Assembly: GCF_009765965.1 (NCBI RefSeq)
Contig: NZ_LMUL01000014.1
Coordinates: 673,807-737,806, forward strand
Direction of reading: 5' to 3'
DNA length: 64,000 nucleotides
Source: Caulobacter sp. S45
GTDB lineage: Bacteria > Pseudomonadota > Alphaproteobacteria > Caulobacterales > Caulobacteraceae
Of this stretch, positions 44,928 through 56,892 are shown piece by piece; position 1 is the first letter of the stretch, and each line of letters opens with the position of its first letter. The notes under the pieces were generated by a model. The model was not told the origin of the DNA. It ran no database searches and was given only the letters and a program-made list of their open reading frames with translations. The translations under genes and the position numbers were made by a program.

Positions 44928-47312
44928 CTAGAACTTGGCGCCGAGCGTCAGGACGAAGCTCCGCCCCTGCTCGGGCAACACGCGGTTGGTGTACACCTGG
45001 CTGTAGTTGAGCCGGTTGGTCAGGTTATAGCCGTTCAACGACAGGGTGTAATGACTCCAGCGGTACTGGATCAGGCTGCTGTAGTCGATGGTCACCGGGG
45101 CGGAATAGATGTTGCCCCCCTGGGCGTTGACGTAGACGTAGTTGGTGTAGACCCGATCCTGGTAGGTGACGCCGCCGCCGACCGTCAGCCCCTTCAGCAT
45201 CCCCTCGAATTCGTAGGTCGTCCACAGGGTCGCTGCGTTCTTGGGCGTATAGTAGATCGGCTTGCCGACCGAGAAGGTGTTGGGGAATTGGGTGGCGACG
45301 CCGTTGATCGTCTGGGTGACGAAGTCCGACAGGATCTTGGTGTCGAGATAGGAGTAGCCGAGGTTGATCGACCACGCCTTGGTGATCTTGCCGACCAGAT
45401 CCAGCTCCGCGCCACGGATACGCTGCTTCTGGCCCGAATTGGCCAGCAACAGGCTGGGATCGTCGGGGTCCGGCTGCAGGGCGTTGTTCTTGTCGACCTG
45501 GAAAATGGCCCCGTCCAGGCCCAGCCGATCATGCAGGAAGCTGAACTTTGCCCCCGCCTCGTAGATCTCGTTCTTCTCGGGCTGCAGGGCCGAACTGGTG
45601 ACCGCCGCGCTGGCGTCGGCGACCGATGAGCCCTGCGGGGTCGCCGACTTGGCCCAGGAGACGTAGTAGGTCTGCTCGCGATTGGGCTGCAACACCAAGG
45701 CGATCTTGGGGTTGACCAGGTCGGAGTCGACCTTCTGGCCGACGATGGCGTTGGCCACGCTGACAGTGTCGTACTTGGCGATGAAGCGGTCGTAACGCAG
45801 CGCGCCGACGACGGATAGCCAGGGCGTCAGCCAGAGCTGGTCGTTGACGAAGGCGGCGTAGTCGGCGCCCAGCGAGATGCGGCGTGCATTGGCGGTGGAG
45901 ACCGAGTTGGCCAGCGACGCCGCCACGTCCTGAAACGGGCTGGCGTCTGACGGCGCGAACACGCTCTTGCTGGCGACCTTGGCGGGTACAAGGACACCGG
46001 CGGTGCGGTTGTTGTATTCATAGTTGATGTCGAAGCCGACCACCGCCTCGTTGCGCAGGCCGAACGGCGAGAACTTGATGTGCGCGGCCCCGATGTCCTG
46101 GAAGCCGTAGGTATACTGGACGTAGGGCGCCGGGCCGCCGATCCCCACCATGGCGTTGGGGACGCCAGCCTGTAGGAAATCGATGCAATGCGGCGTGGTC
46201 GCCGTGCCGCTGATGGCGGGCGAGCTGCAAGTGGACTGCGTCGCCAGGAAGTCGCGGGTGTAGTAGCCGGCGCGCGCGTCGTCGGTGAAACTCAACGCAT
46301 CCGATTGCCTGTTGCTGAATCGGGCGGTGAGCATGTGGGCGTCGGTGACGTCGTGGTCGGCGCTGAAGCCGTAGTTGGTCGAGCGGTCCACGCCAAGTTC
46401 GGTCAGCGGGCGGGCGAACGCGCCCGATATGATCGTCTCCGGCGCGCCTGTGGAGCTGATGGCCGCGACCGGCGCGCCGCCCACCAGGGCGAGCGGGACG
46501 CCGTAGTCCGGCCGGTCGTTGTTGTGCTGGTAGAAGTAGCCGAGCGTGAGCTGGGTGTTGGTCCCCAACCCGAAGGCGATGGACGGGGCCACGCCCCAGC
46601 GGTCGTAACGGCTGTCGTCGCGATCCACCGTCTTGGTGTCGTTGCCCATCACCACCAGCCGCACCGCGGTGGTGTCGTTGATGCGGCGGTCCACATCCAC
46701 GTCGCCGCGATAGTAGTTCCCCATGCCCGCGGCGATATCGGCGCTGTAGACCTCCTTGAGCGTCGGGGTCTTGGAGACCACGTTGATCGCCGCGCCTGTC
46801 GTCCCACGCCCGAAAGCGGTGGCGGAGGGCCCCTTCAGGACCTGCACCTCTTCGTCGTCGAAGCTGTCGCGCACATAGGCGCCGAAGTCCTTCAGCCCGT
46901 CGATGTAGATATCGTCCTTGGCGTCCTGGCCGCGGATCTTGAACTGGTCGCCGTTCAGCGTCCCGCCTTCACCGATGGCCACGGTGATGCCGGGCACGTT
47001 GCGCAACGCTTGTTCAAGCGTGGTGATCTTCTGCTGCTCGATCAGTTGCTGGGAGATGATCTGGATCGCCTGGGGCGTGTCCTTGACCTTGCCGGTCATG
47101 GTCCCGAGGTTGATCTGGTCGGTTTCGGAATTTCCTTTATCGGCGGTGACGACGACATCGGCCACTCGGGCGGCCGGGCCGCTCGCGGTCGCCGCCTCCC
47201 CGTTCGCAACCGCTGCGCTTGCGGTCTGCGCCAGCAGAGCGGCGGAAATGCCGATCAGCGCCGCCGTCCCAAGCGTCAATCCCCGTTCGCCCTCGAATGT
47301 CTTCGAATTCAT
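44928..47312 (-). CDS. TonB-dependent siderophore receptor (Fiu/CatF-like)
   Basis: A 794-residue outer-membrane receptor with a signal peptide (cut near TASA-A), a TonB box region (VADVVVTADKGN), a plug domain with KDTPQAIQIISQQLIEQQKITTLEQALRNVPGI, FKIRGQDAKDDIYIDGLKDFGAYVRDSFDDEEVQVLKGPSATAFGRGTTGAAINVVSK, and a barrel ending in RSFVLTLGAKF with a terminal Phe. This is the catecholate-siderophore receptor pattern, and the neighbouring PiuC-type gene supports it. The ATG at 47312 is chosen because it begins a good signal peptide. Two Fur-box-like sites lie upstream. Confidence 0.93.
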   Translation of the reverse strand: MNSKTFEGERGLTLGTAALIGISAALLAQTASAAVANGEAATASGPAARVADVVVTADKGNSETDQINLGTMTGKVKDTPQAIQIISQQLIEQQKITTLEQALRNVPGITVAIGEGGTLNGDQFKIRGQDAKDDIYIDGLKDFGAYVRDSFDDEEVQVLKGPSATAFGRGTTGAAINVVSKTPTLKEVYSADIAAGMGNYYRGDVDVDRRINDTTAVRLVVMGNDTKTVDRDDSRYDRWGVAPSIAFGLGTNTQLTLGYFYQHNNDRPDYGVPLALVGGAPVAAISSTGAPETIISGAFARPLTELGVDRSTNYGFSADHDVTDAHMLTARFSNRQSDALSFTDDARAGYYTRDFLATQSTCSSPAISGTATTPHCIDFLQAGVPNAMVGIGGPAPYVQYTYGFQDIGAAHIKFSPFGLRNEAVVGFDINYEYNNRTAGVLVPAKVASKSVFAPSDASPFQDVAASLANSVSTANARRISLGADYAAFVNDQLWLTPWLSVVGALRYDRFIAKYDTVSVANAIVGQKVDSDLVNPKIALVLQPNREQTYYVSWAKSATPQGSSVADASAAVTSSALQPEKNEIYEAGAKFSFLHDRLGLDGAIFQVDKNNALQPDPDDPSLLLANSGQKQRIRGAELDLVGKITKAWSINLGYSYLDTKILSDFVTQTINGVATQFPNTFSVGKPIYYTPKNAATLWTTYEFEGMLKGLTVGGGVTYQDRVYTNYVYVNAQGGNIYSAPVTIDYSSLIQYRWSHYTLSLNGYNLTNRLNYSQVYTNRVLPEQGRSFVLTLGAKF

Positions 47313-47335
47313 CACCCGCCCCAGATAACTGTAAA

Positions 47336-47350
47336 TGCGAGTCGTTCTCA
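47336..47350 (-). promoter_or_regulatory. Fur-box-like site 1
   Basis: Plus-strand TGCGAGTCGTTCTCA, an imperfect 7-1-7 inverted repeat resembling the alphaproteobacterial Fur box, 24 bases upstream of the receptor start. Confidence 0.45.
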
Positions 47351-47380
47351 CCATGCGGGCGGCATGCGATCAAGTGAAAA

Positions 47381-47395
47381 TGCGCATCACTCGCA
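47381..47395 (-). promoter_or_regulatory. Fur-box-like site 2
   Basis: Plus-strand TGCGCATCACTCGCA, an imperfect 7-1-7 inverted repeat (5 of 7 pairs). With site 1 it forms a pair suited to Fur repression of the receptor/hydroxylase genes. Confidence 0.45.
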
Positions 47396-47443
47396 AATTA
47401 TAGATGCGGAGTGCGGCAAGCGAGCGAGCTTAACGCAGGCTCG

Positions 47444-49714
47444 CTAAGAGGCGGCTTTCGCCCTTTCCCCCTGGTCGCGATAGGCTTTGCGCGCTTCATC
47501 GACGACATAGGCGCGGATCGCATCCACGTCCCCGGATGTCAGCGTGTCCCTGAACGCGCCCATGCCGCCCTTGGCCATCAGCCCATCGAGGACGACGCGC
47601 CGAAACGTCGCCGGATCGTCGGTCCCGTCGCCGAACCGCCGCAGGTCCGGCGCCACCGCCACCCCGAAATGGTGGCACCGCCCGCAGTTCGAGGCGTAGA
47701 GCTTCGCACCCTCGGCGATCTGCTCGGGCGACGCCGCCTGTAGGGGCGGCTTCTGGAACGGCTGAAGCCGGCGGAGCGGCGGCTTGGGCGTCTCCGCGGC
47801 GCCGTCGAGCTTGAACACCAGGATGCGGCCGGTGTTCTGGTACTTGGCCGCCGCGCTGTTTGGCGGGAACGGCGAGCCCACCATGGCGCCGCCATAGCCC
47901 GCCATCACCGCCACGTACTGCACCCCGTCGACCATGTACGCGCACGGCGCGGCCATGATCCCGGAACCCGTTTCGATGGTCTTCAGCAGCCTGCCGGTGT
48001 CGGCCGCATAGACCTGCAACTTCCCGTCCGCCTGCCCCTGGAACACCAGGTTGCCGGCCGTAGACATCACGCCGCCGTCGAACAGCGTATAATCGGCGGA
48101 GGACTGGCGGCTCCAGATCGTTTTCCGTGCAATCGGGTCCCAGGCCTTGAGCACCGCGCGCACGGTCTCCTTGCCCGTGCCCTTGTTGACCGCCGGTCCC
48201 TTCGGCAGCTTACCGAACAGCGGCCTCCAGTCGTCGGGGCGATAGTCTTTGTCCGGGACCAGGATAGAGGTTCCGAACAGGCCGTCGATGTGATCCACCG
48301 CCGCGCGGTTGCGCTTGAGATCGATCATGATCATCGGCGACTCCAGCACCGGGATATAGACGAGCTTCGTTCGCGGGTCGTAGGACATCGGCTGCCAGTC
48401 GTGGCCGCCACCCCAGAACGGATAGATCAGTTTTGGTCCCTTGCTGTAGTCCGCATCTCCGCTGAAGATCGGCCGGAAATTCCGGTCCAGGCCCTTGGAC
48501 CAATTCAGGTAGGTGTATGGCTGGATCGAGATCGGCTTCCCGGTCTCGCGATCCAGCACATAGAAATAGCCGTTCTTGGGCGCCTGCATGATCACCTTGC
48601 GCACGCGACCGCCGATCGGGAGATCGGCCAGAATCATTTTCTGGGTCGCGCCATAGTCCCAGTTGTCTCCAGGCGTTGTCTGGTAGTGCCAAGCCAGCCG
48701 TCCGGTCTTGGCGTTCACCGCGACGATAGAGGACAGATAGAGGTTGTCGCCGCCGCTCGGGCTACGGTCATGACCGTTGTAGGGCGAGGAATTGCCCACC
48801 CCGAGATAGACCAGATTCAGATCGGCGTCGTAGGCCATGCCATCCCACACCGTCCCGCCACCCTGGAAGCGTGGATCGCGTTTCGGGTCCCAGGTCTTGG
48901 CCGCGGCCGACATTTCCGGCGTCTGCTGCGCCTCGCCAGGCTTGGGTACGGTGTAGAAGCGCCAGCGCATCCTCCCCGTGGCCAGGTCGTAGGCGCTGAC
49001 ATAGCCGCGCACCCCGCCGACCCCGATATCGGCCCCGGCGTTGCCGATCACCACTAAGTCACGCGTGAGCTGCGGCGCGCCGCTGACGGTGTAGGGCAAG
49101 CTGTGGTCGACGATGGTGTCCACGCGCCAAACCGGCTTGCCCGTCCGCGCGTCGAGCGCGAACAGCCGACCGTCCAGCGAAGCGACGAATACCTTGCCGT
49201 CGCGCACCGCCACGCCCCGGTTGACCACGTCGCAACAGGCGTAGCGCGCGGCCTGCCCGCTTCCCCCTCCTCCGCCCTGCTTCTGGGGATCGAAGGTCCA
49301 GATCGGCGCGCCGGTCACAGCGTTCAGGGCGTAGACCGCGCCCCAGTTTCCCGAGGCGTACATCACCCCGTCCACCACCACCGGCGTCATCTCCAGCCCA
49401 CGGGAGGTATGGGTCTGGTAGGCCCAGGCGAAGCCCAGCCCGGAGACGTTGCGGTCGTTGATCTGGCTCAGCGGCGAGTAGTAGCCACCGGAGTTGTCCC
49501 GCCCACCCGCGAACCACTGGCCCGGCTCCCGGTCGGCATGCAACAGCCTTGCCAGGTCCACGCGGCCATAGGTGGTCGGGACTGAAGGCGCGACGGACTT
49601 CCCGGCCCGCCCCGAGCAGCCCACTAGCGCCACGGCGGCGGCCAACACCGTCACCGCAAACACAGAGCGCCGTCCACGCCCGAACAGGCGAAACGTCTTC
49701 GTCAATCCGAGCAT
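47444..49714 (-). CDS. PQQ-dependent alcohol dehydrogenase with C-terminal cytochrome c (quinohemoprotein)
   Basis: A 756-residue periplasmic enzyme oxidising alcohols or aldehydes with pyrroloquinoline quinone. The N-terminus carries a lipobox (VALVGCSG), suggesting a lipoprotein. Eight propeller blades follow, with the vicinal disulfide YACCDVVNRG at the PQQ site, VYLGVGNSSPYNG and the catalytic-Asp region TPGDNWDYGATQK, lacking the extra Asp of lanthanide enzymes, so calcium is likely. Residues of about 660-750 form a cytochrome c domain with CGRCHHF. That is the type II quinohemoprotein layout. No PQQ synthesis genes are in the window. Confidence 0.93.
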   Translation of the reverse strand: MLGLTKTFRLFGRGRRSVFAVTVLAAAVALVGCSGRAGKSVAPSVPTTYGRVDLARLLHADREPGQWFAGGRDNSGGYYSPLSQINDRNVSGLGFAWAYQTHTSRGLEMTPVVVDGVMYASGNWGAVYALNAVTGAPIWTFDPQKQGGGGGSGQAARYACCDVVNRGVAVRDGKVFVASLDGRLFALDARTGKPVWRVDTIVDHSLPYTVSGAPQLTRDLVVIGNAGADIGVGGVRGYVSAYDLATGRMRWRFYTVPKPGEAQQTPEMSAAAKTWDPKRDPRFQGGGTVWDGMAYDADLNLVYLGVGNSSPYNGHDRSPSGGDNLYLSSIVAVNAKTGRLAWHYQTTPGDNWDYGATQKMILADLPIGGRVRKVIMQAPKNGYFYVLDRETGKPISIQPYTYLNWSKGLDRNFRPIFSGDADYSKGPKLIYPFWGGGHDWQPMSYDPRTKLVYIPVLESPMIMIDLKRNRAAVDHIDGLFGTSILVPDKDYRPDDWRPLFGKLPKGPAVNKGTGKETVRAVLKAWDPIARKTIWSRQSSADYTLFDGGVMSTAGNLVFQGQADGKLQVYAADTGRLLKTIETGSGIMAAPCAYMVDGVQYVAVMAGYGGAMVGSPFPPNSAAAKYQNTGRILVFKLDGAAETPKPPLRRLQPFQKPPLQAASPEQIAEGAKLYASNCGRCHHFGVAVAPDLRRFGDGTDDPATFRRVVLDGLMAKGGMGAFRDTLTSGDVDAIRAYVVDEARKAYRDQGERAKAAS

Positions 49715-49874
49715 CGAAACCCTGAACCTGGACGCGATCGTGCCGAGACCGCGCCTCGCAGAGGCCAGGCCGTCGTTACAGCGACTTCAAAAGGTGCACG
49801 GTGGCGGCCTTAGGGTTGGATTGTGGCGGTTGGTTGCGGGCTCTTTGCCGGCAAGACGTAATGCCCTTCGCGCC

Positions 49875-51395
49875 TCAGAACAGGCTGCCTTGGTCGACCG
49901 GCGTCGAGGCGGCGCGACGAACCGGCTTGGGTGTGACGACGGGAGGCGGAGCCTCGCCTTCGATACGCGCGCCCACCGCCGTGTCGGCGAAGTGCAGCGC
50001 CACGAGCTCACCCGGATGAAGCTCCGCGCCGAGGCGCACCAACCGTCCATCGGCGCGATGCACGCGGGCGAACCCCAGTCCCAACGGCCGGTTCGGATCG
50101 AGGGAGGCGCGCAGCTTGTCCGCACCCGACAGCCGCTCCGACGCACGCCGCAATCCGCGCTCGACCGCGCCTTGCAGCCGCCCTTCCAGTTCTGGCAAGC
50201 GGGCGCGGTGGGCGGCGACATCGGGGACGCGGCGGGCGGCGGTCTCCAGCCGGTTCGACAACTCGGCCAGCCGCTCGGCCTTCACCTGCTGCGGACGGCC
50301 CAACAGGGCGGGCGTGAGCCGGGCGCCGGCCCGCATCAGGTCACGCTCATGGGCGTTGGCGTTGCGTTCAAGCGCCGCGCCCAACCGTCCGGCCGCCAGG
50401 TCGTAGCGTTGGCTGGCCAGGGCCAGCAGATCGGCCGGGCGCGGCAAGCCCCGGCTGGTCGCCGCCAGATGATTGCGGCGGGTCTCCAGCCCATTGTGGA
50501 CCGTGCGCATAGCGCGGCGTGCATAGTCCATCACCGCCGCCCGCAGTTCGCTCAGCACCGGGGTGGCGATCTCGGCGGCGGCGGTGGGCGTGGGCGCACG
50601 GCGGTCGGAGACGAAGTCGATCAGGGTGGTGTCGGTCTCGTGGCCCACCGCCGAGATCAGCGGGATGACGCTCTCGGCCACCGCACGCGCGAGCGCCTCG
50701 TCGTTGAACGGCCACAGGTCCTCAATCGAGCCGCCGCCCCGCGCCACGATCAGCAGGTCTGGCCGCGCGATCGGGCCGCCCACGGACAGCGCATTGAAGC
50801 CGCGCACGGCGGCGGCGACCTGGGCGGCGGCCTGCTCGCCCTGCACCACCACCGGCCAGACCAGCACGTGCGCCGGCCAGCGGTCGGTGATGCGATGCAG
50901 GATGTCGCGGATCACCGCGCCCGTAGGGCTGGTCACCACTCCAATCACGGTGGGGTGGGCCGGCAACGGCCGCTTGCGGGTGGGCTCGAACAGGCCCTCC
51001 TCGCGCAGCCTGGCCTTCAGCCGCTCGAGCTGAGCCAGTAGGGCGCCGACGCCGGCGGGCTCCAGGCTCTCGATCACCATCTGGTAGGAGGAGCGAGCGG
51101 GATAGGTGGTGATCTTGCCCGTGGCGATCACCTCCAGCCCCTGCTCCGGCTGGGCCTTCAGGGTGCGCACGCTGCCCTTCCAGATCACCGCGTCGATGCT
51201 GGCCTTGTCGTCCTTCAGCGTCAGGTAGACGTGGCCGGAGGCGTGACGGGTCACCTTGGACACCTCGCCGCGCAGCCGCACGAAGCCGTAGGCGTCCTCC
51301 AGCGTCCGCTTCAGGGCGAAGGCCAGCTCCGAAACGGAATAGGCCTGGGCGTTATTGGTGGTGTCCGCGGCGGGGGCGGGCGGGGATTCGCTCAT
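49875..51395 (-). CDS. xseA: Exodeoxyribonuclease VII large subunit
   Basis: A 506-residue nuclease subunit that degrades single-stranded DNA. It has an OB-fold N-terminus ([45 protein letters not shown]), the catalytic domain ([94 protein letters not shown]) and the long coiled-coil C-terminus, ending GSLF. The ATG at 51395 (MSESPPAP) is preferred; the frame is open upstream. The 160 bases between it and the PQQ dehydrogenase gene hold nothing notable. Confidence 0.97.
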   Translation of the reverse strand: MSESPPAPAADTTNNAQAYSVSELAFALKRTLEDAYGFVRLRGEVSKVTRHASGHVYLTLKDDKASIDAVIWKGSVRTLKAQPEQGLEVIATGKITTYPARSSYQMVIESLEPAGVGALLAQLERLKARLREEGLFEPTRKRPLPAHPTVIGVVTSPTGAVIRDILHRITDRWPAHVLVWPVVVQGEQAAAQVAAAVRGFNALSVGGPIARPDLLIVARGGGSIEDLWPFNDEALARAVAESVIPLISAVGHETDTTLIDFVSDRRAPTPTAAAEIATPVLSELRAAVMDYARRAMRTVHNGLETRRNHLAATSRGLPRPADLLALASQRYDLAAGRLGAALERNANAHERDLMRAGARLTPALLGRPQQVKAERLAELSNRLETAARRVPDVAAHRARLPELEGRLQGAVERGLRRASERLSGADKLRASLDPNRPLGLGFARVHRADGRLVRLGAELHPGELVALHFADTAVGARIEGEAPPPVVTPKPVRRAASTPVDQGSLF

Positions 51396-51513
51396 GACCC
51401 TAGGATAGGACCTGGGCCGCCGAGCCGCGAGGCTTGTCGCGCGGACGCATCGTCTTGGATTTCCGGGTTCACGCCCTCGTGACCTCGCCGCCCGGCCCTG
51501 CCTATAAAGACCA

Positions 51514-52908
51514 ATGAGCTTCACGGATCGATTGAGGCTGGTCCTGCCCAGCCGCGCCAGCTCCTACGAGCGGCGGCGGATGCGCCTGCGGGCGCGACGC
51601 ACCCAGCGGCTGGTCGTGATCGTGGCGGGATCGGTCGCGGCAGGCGCGGCGGCGGTGCTGTTCGCCAAGCTGGCGGATCGGGCGCAGGACCTGCACACCT
51701 ACCTGGGGTCCATTTCCAAGTATGGCGTGATCGTGCTGTTGCCCATCGGCCTGCCCCTGGCGGTGTGGCTGACGCGCAAGTTCGCGCCCGAGGCCGCCGG
51801 CAGCGGCATCCCCCAGATCATCGCCGCCGCCGAGGGCCAGCGCACCATGGCGCCTGGTAAGGACCCGCGCACCTCGCTGAAGACGGCGGTCTGCAAGATC
51901 GCCGTCTGCGCCTTCCTGCTGGTCTGCGGCGCCTCCATCGGGCGCGAGGGGCCGACGGTGCAGGTGACCGCCGCCATCGTCTATGCCCTGGGGGCCCGGT
52001 TCTATGGCGGGTCGGGTCGGCGCGCCCTGCTGATCGCGGGCGGGGCGGCCGGGGTGGCGGCGGCCTTCAACACGCCGATCGCCGGGGTGGTGTTCGCGGT
52101 AGAGGAACTGGCCAAGGGATTCGACCGCCGCTCCAACACCGTGGTGATCCTGGTGGTGGTCGCGGCGGGCGTGGCGGCCTACGCCATGGCTGGCAACTAC
52201 GCCTATTTCGGCGGGCTGCGCGGATCGACCGCCCTCGCCTCGTCCTGGCTCGCCGCGCCGATCCTGGGCGTGGTCTGCGGCGCGTTCGGCGGCCTGTTCT
52301 CACGACTGCTGGCGAGCGTGATCGGCCCCAAGCCCAACCGGGTGGGGCGCTGGAAGGCGCGAAAGCCCGTGGTGTTCGCGTTTTGCTGCGGACTGGTCGC
52401 GGCCGTTGCGGCCTGGTTGTCGCGCGGGCTGAGCTACGGCGCCGGCTATCAAGAGACCGCCTCGCTGCTGGCGGGACATCCGGGGCGCGGTCTGCCGCTG
52501 GCCAGCTTCAAGTTCATCGCCAGCCTGGCGGCGGCGGGATCGGGCGCGCCGGGCGGCATCTTCTCGCCCTCGCTGGCGACGGGCGCGGGCGTCGGCGCCC
52601 TGTTCAGCCACATGCTGCCCTTTTTCTCCGGGCGCGACACCATCGTGCTCGGCATGGCGGCCTATCTGGCCGGCGTGGTCCAGGCCCCGCTGACCAGCGC
52701 CATCATCCTGATGGAGATGACCCGCGACCCCGGCCTCGTCGGGCCGCTGATGCTGTCGACCCTGATCGCGCGCGAGGTCTCCTCGCGCATCATGCCCGAG
52801 CCGATCTACCATCTGCTTTCCCACACCTGGCGCGGGCGCGGCCCCAAGGCGCCGCAGGCCAAGCCGGTTGACGCGGAGCCGGCTCCGCTCCAGACGCCTC
52901 GAGCATGA
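51514..52908 (+). CDS. ClC-family chloride channel/transporter
   Basis: A 464-residue membrane protein with the ClC selectivity motifs [14 protein letters not shown] and GAPGGIFSP and about ten to twelve helices. It exchanges or conducts chloride and may help acid tolerance. The residue equivalent to the proton-coupling 'gating' Glu of transporters is present in GREGP. There is no CBS domain, only a short charged tail. The stop overlaps the purD start as ATGA. It diverges from xseA. Confidence 0.93.
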   Translation: MSFTDRLRLVLPSRASSYERRRMRLRARRTQRLVVIVAGSVAAGAAAVLFAKLADRAQDLHTYLGSISKYGVIVLLPIGLPLAVWLTRKFAPEAAGSGIPQIIAAAEGQRTMAPGKDPRTSLKTAVCKIAVCAFLLVCGASIGREGPTVQVTAAIVYALGARFYGGSGRRALLIAGGAAGVAAAFNTPIAGVVFAVEELAKGFDRRSNTVVILVVVAAGVAAYAMAGNYAYFGGLRGSTALASSWLAAPILGVVCGAFGGLFSRLLASVIGPKPNRVGRWKARKPVVFAFCCGLVAAVAAWLSRGLSYGAGYQETASLLAGHPGRGLPLASFKFIASLAAAGSGAPGGIFSPSLATGAGVGALFSHMLPFFSGRDTIVLGMAAYLAGVVQAPLTSAIILMEMTRDPGLVGPLMLSTLIAREVSSRIMPEPIYHLLSHTWRGRGPKAPQAKPVDAEPAPLQTPRA

Positions 52909-54176
52909 ACATCCTGCTGGTGGGCGCAGGCGGGCGCGAGCACGCCCTGGCCTGGAAGATCGCCCAATCCCCGCTCCTGACCCGCTTGGTCGTCGCGCCC
53001 GGCAACCCCGGTATCGCCAAGCTGGCCGAGACGCGCCAGGTCGCCGCCGACAACGTGGACGGGCTGGTCGCCCTGGCGCAGGAGATCGCGGCCGACCTGG
53101 TGGTCGTCGGTCCCGAGGCGGTGCTGGAAAAGGGCCTGGCCGACCGGCTGGAGGCGCTGGGTGTCCCCTGTTTCGGCCCCACCGCCGCCGCCGCCCGGCT
53201 GGAAAGCTCCAAGGCCTTCACCAAGGCCTTCGCCGAGCGGCACAAGCTGCCCACCGCCGGCTTCGTGGTGGTCGAGACGCCGGACGGGATCGAGACGGCG
53301 CTGGATCGGTTCGAACCGCCCTACGTGCTGAAGGCCGACGGGCTGGCGGCCGGCAAGGGCGTGGTGATCGCCGCCGACCGCGACGAGGCTTTGGCCGCCG
53401 CGCACGAGATGCTGGGCGGTCGTTTCGGCCAGGCCGGCGCGCGGCTGGTGGTCGAGGAATTCATGGCCGGCGAGGAAGCGTCCCTGTTCGCCCTGTGCGA
53501 CGGGAAGACCGCCCTGCTGTTCGGCGCCGCCCAGGACCACAAGCGCGCCTATGACGGCGACACCGGGCCGAACACCGGCGGCATGGGGACCTATTCCCCC
53601 GCGCCCGTGCTCACGGCCGGGATCGAGCAGGTCGCCTACGATCGCATGATCGCTCCGACGATGGCCGGCATGGCGGCGGAGGGTTCCCCCTTCAAAGGCG
53701 TGCTGTTCGCGGGGCTGATGCTGGACCGGAACGGCCCGCGCCTGGTGGAGTACAACGCCCGCTTCGGCGACCCGGAATGCCAGGTGCTGATGCTGCGGCT
53801 GGAGAGCGACCTGCTGCCCTACCTGCACGCCGCAGCCCTCGGCCGGCTGGCCGAAATGCCGCCGCTGGTTTGGCGCGACACGGCCGCGATCTGCGTGGTG
53901 CTGGCCGCCGAGGGCTATCCCGACGCCCCGATCAAGGGCGCGATCGTCTCCGGTGCCGAGGCCGACTTCGGGCCCCATGTGATGGTTTTCCACGCGGGTA
54001 CGGCGCACGACGCGCAGGGACGCCTGATCGTCAGCGGCGGGCGGGTACTGAACGTCTGCGCCAGCGGCGCCACCCTGGCCGAGGCGCGCGACCAGGCCTA
54101 TGCGGCGGTGGCCGCCATCCACCTGCCCGGCGGATTCCACCGCAGCGACATCGGCTGGCGGGCGTTGAACGGCTAG
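52905..54176 (+). CDS. purD: Phosphoribosylamine--glycine ligase
   Basis: Second step of purine synthesis, joining glycine to phosphoribosylamine with ATP. The 423-residue protein has the ATP-grasp layout: [80 protein letters not shown], and NARFGDPECQVLMLRL with metal ligands. Its ATG overlaps the ClC gene stop. Confidence 0.98.
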   Translation: MNILLVGAGGREHALAWKIAQSPLLTRLVVAPGNPGIAKLAETRQVAADNVDGLVALAQEIAADLVVVGPEAVLEKGLADRLEALGVPCFGPTAAAARLESSKAFTKAFAERHKLPTAGFVVVETPDGIETALDRFEPPYVLKADGLAAGKGVVIAADRDEALAAAHEMLGGRFGQAGARLVVEEFMAGEEASLFALCDGKTALLFGAAQDHKRAYDGDTGPNTGGMGTYSPAPVLTAGIEQVAYDRMIAPTMAGMAAEGSPFKGVLFAGLMLDRNGPRLVEYNARFGDPECQVLMLRLESDLLPYLHAAALGRLAEMPPLVWRDTAAICVVLAAEGYPDAPIKGAIVSGAEADFGPHVMVFHAGTAHDAQGRLIVSGGRVLNVCASGATLAEARDQAYAAVAAIHLPGGFHRSDIGWRALNG

Positions 54177-54199
54177 AGGTTCGAGAGACGCAGACCGGC

Positions 54200-54844
54200 A
54201 TGTACACGCTCTACGGCTACAAGCGTTCCGGCTCGGTCGCGGTGGAGGCGGCCCTGACCCTGATCGGCGCGCCGTACCGGCTGATCGACGCCGCGCTCTG
54301 GGGCGACGCCGAGGCGCAGAACCGCGCCCGCGCGGCCAACCCCCTGGCCCAGGTCCCCGCCCTGATCACGCCCTCCGGCGAGCTGATGACCGAGAGCGCG
54401 GCCATCCTGATCTGGCTGGCGGACAGCCATCCCGAAGCCGCCCTGTCGCCGACGCTCGACGCGACCGAGCGCCCGGCCTTCCTGCGTTGGATGGCCTATG
54501 TGGCGGCGGAGATCTATGCGCTCTATTGGGTGCGCGACGACCTCTCGCGGCTGGCCGCCGACGAGGCGCACCAGGCGATGATCGACCAGCGCACCCGCGA
54601 GCGCATCTCCTTCTGCTGGCGGATGATGGACACCCAGATCACGCCCGGCCGCTTCCTGGTGGGTGAAACCCTCAGCGTGCTGGACCTCTACGTGGCCGTG
54701 GTCTCGCGCTGGAAACCGGGCCGAGCACGGTTTTACGAAGAGGCGCCGAAATTGGCCGAAGTGGTGCGCCGCGTCGACGACCATCCTCGCCTGACGGAGC
54801 TTTGGAGCGGGCGCTTCCCGACAGCCGATGGACACGAAGGGTAA
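54200..54844 (+). CDS. Glutathione S-transferase family protein
   Basis: A 214-residue protein with an N-terminal thioredoxin-like domain (MYTLYGYKRSGSVAVEAALTLIGAPYRLID; NPLAQVPALITPSGELMTESAAILIWLAD, containing the cis-Pro and the ES glutathione-binding pair) and a helical C-terminal domain. The catalytic residue may be Ser10 in KRSGS. It follows purD after 23 bases. The substrate is unknown. Confidence 0.9.
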   Translation: MYTLYGYKRSGSVAVEAALTLIGAPYRLIDAALWGDAEAQNRARAANPLAQVPALITPSGELMTESAAILIWLADSHPEAALSPTLDATERPAFLRWMAYVAAEIYALYWVRDDLSRLAADEAHQAMIDQRTRERISFCWRMMDTQITPGRFLVGETLSVLDLYVAVVSRWKPGRARFYEEAPKLAEVVRRVDDHPRLTELWSGRFPTADGHEG

Positions 54845-54916
54845 GTTCTTGCGCCCAAGTCGACGCTTGACCCTGGCGGACGCTCGGGCTACCTCCTTTT
54901 CCACCCTATTGGAGCA

Positions 54917-54967
54917 ATGAACGTGCGGAAGCGCATCGTACTTACTGGAGCGGCCCTGAACGTATGA
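54917..54967 (+). CDS. Branched-chain amino-acid leader peptide of the ilv operon
   Basis: A 16-codon frame, MNVRKRIVLTGAALNV, behind a GGAG ribosome-binding site. Six of its residues are Val, Ile or Leu, with an IVL run. It is followed by a strong terminator (55001-55022) before ilvB, the classical layout of attenuation. Attenuation of ilvBN has been described in Caulobacter crescentus. The leader segment GGAGCGGCC (54947-54955) can pair with GGCCCTCC in the terminator stem, offering an alternative fold. Confidence 0.7.
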   Translation: MNVRKRIVLTGAALNV

Positions 54968-55000
54968 CCCCCTGGTCATGCGAGCACGGTCGCTCATCCC

Positions 55001-55022
55001 AAGGCCCTCCGGGGCCTTTTTT
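55001..55022 (+). terminator. Intrinsic terminator/attenuator upstream of ilvB
   Basis: AAGGCCC, loop TCCG, GGGCCTT followed by TTTT: a perfect seven-pair stem with a U run between the leader peptide and ilvB, 64 bases before the ilvB start. Confidence 0.8.
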
Positions 55023-55086
55023 CATGCCCTGAACACAACTCGCCCCAGACACACCAGTCCAAACCCCGACCAGTCGGATAGTCGCC

Positions 55087-56891
<1,805 letters not shown>

Positions 56892-56892
<1 letters not shown>

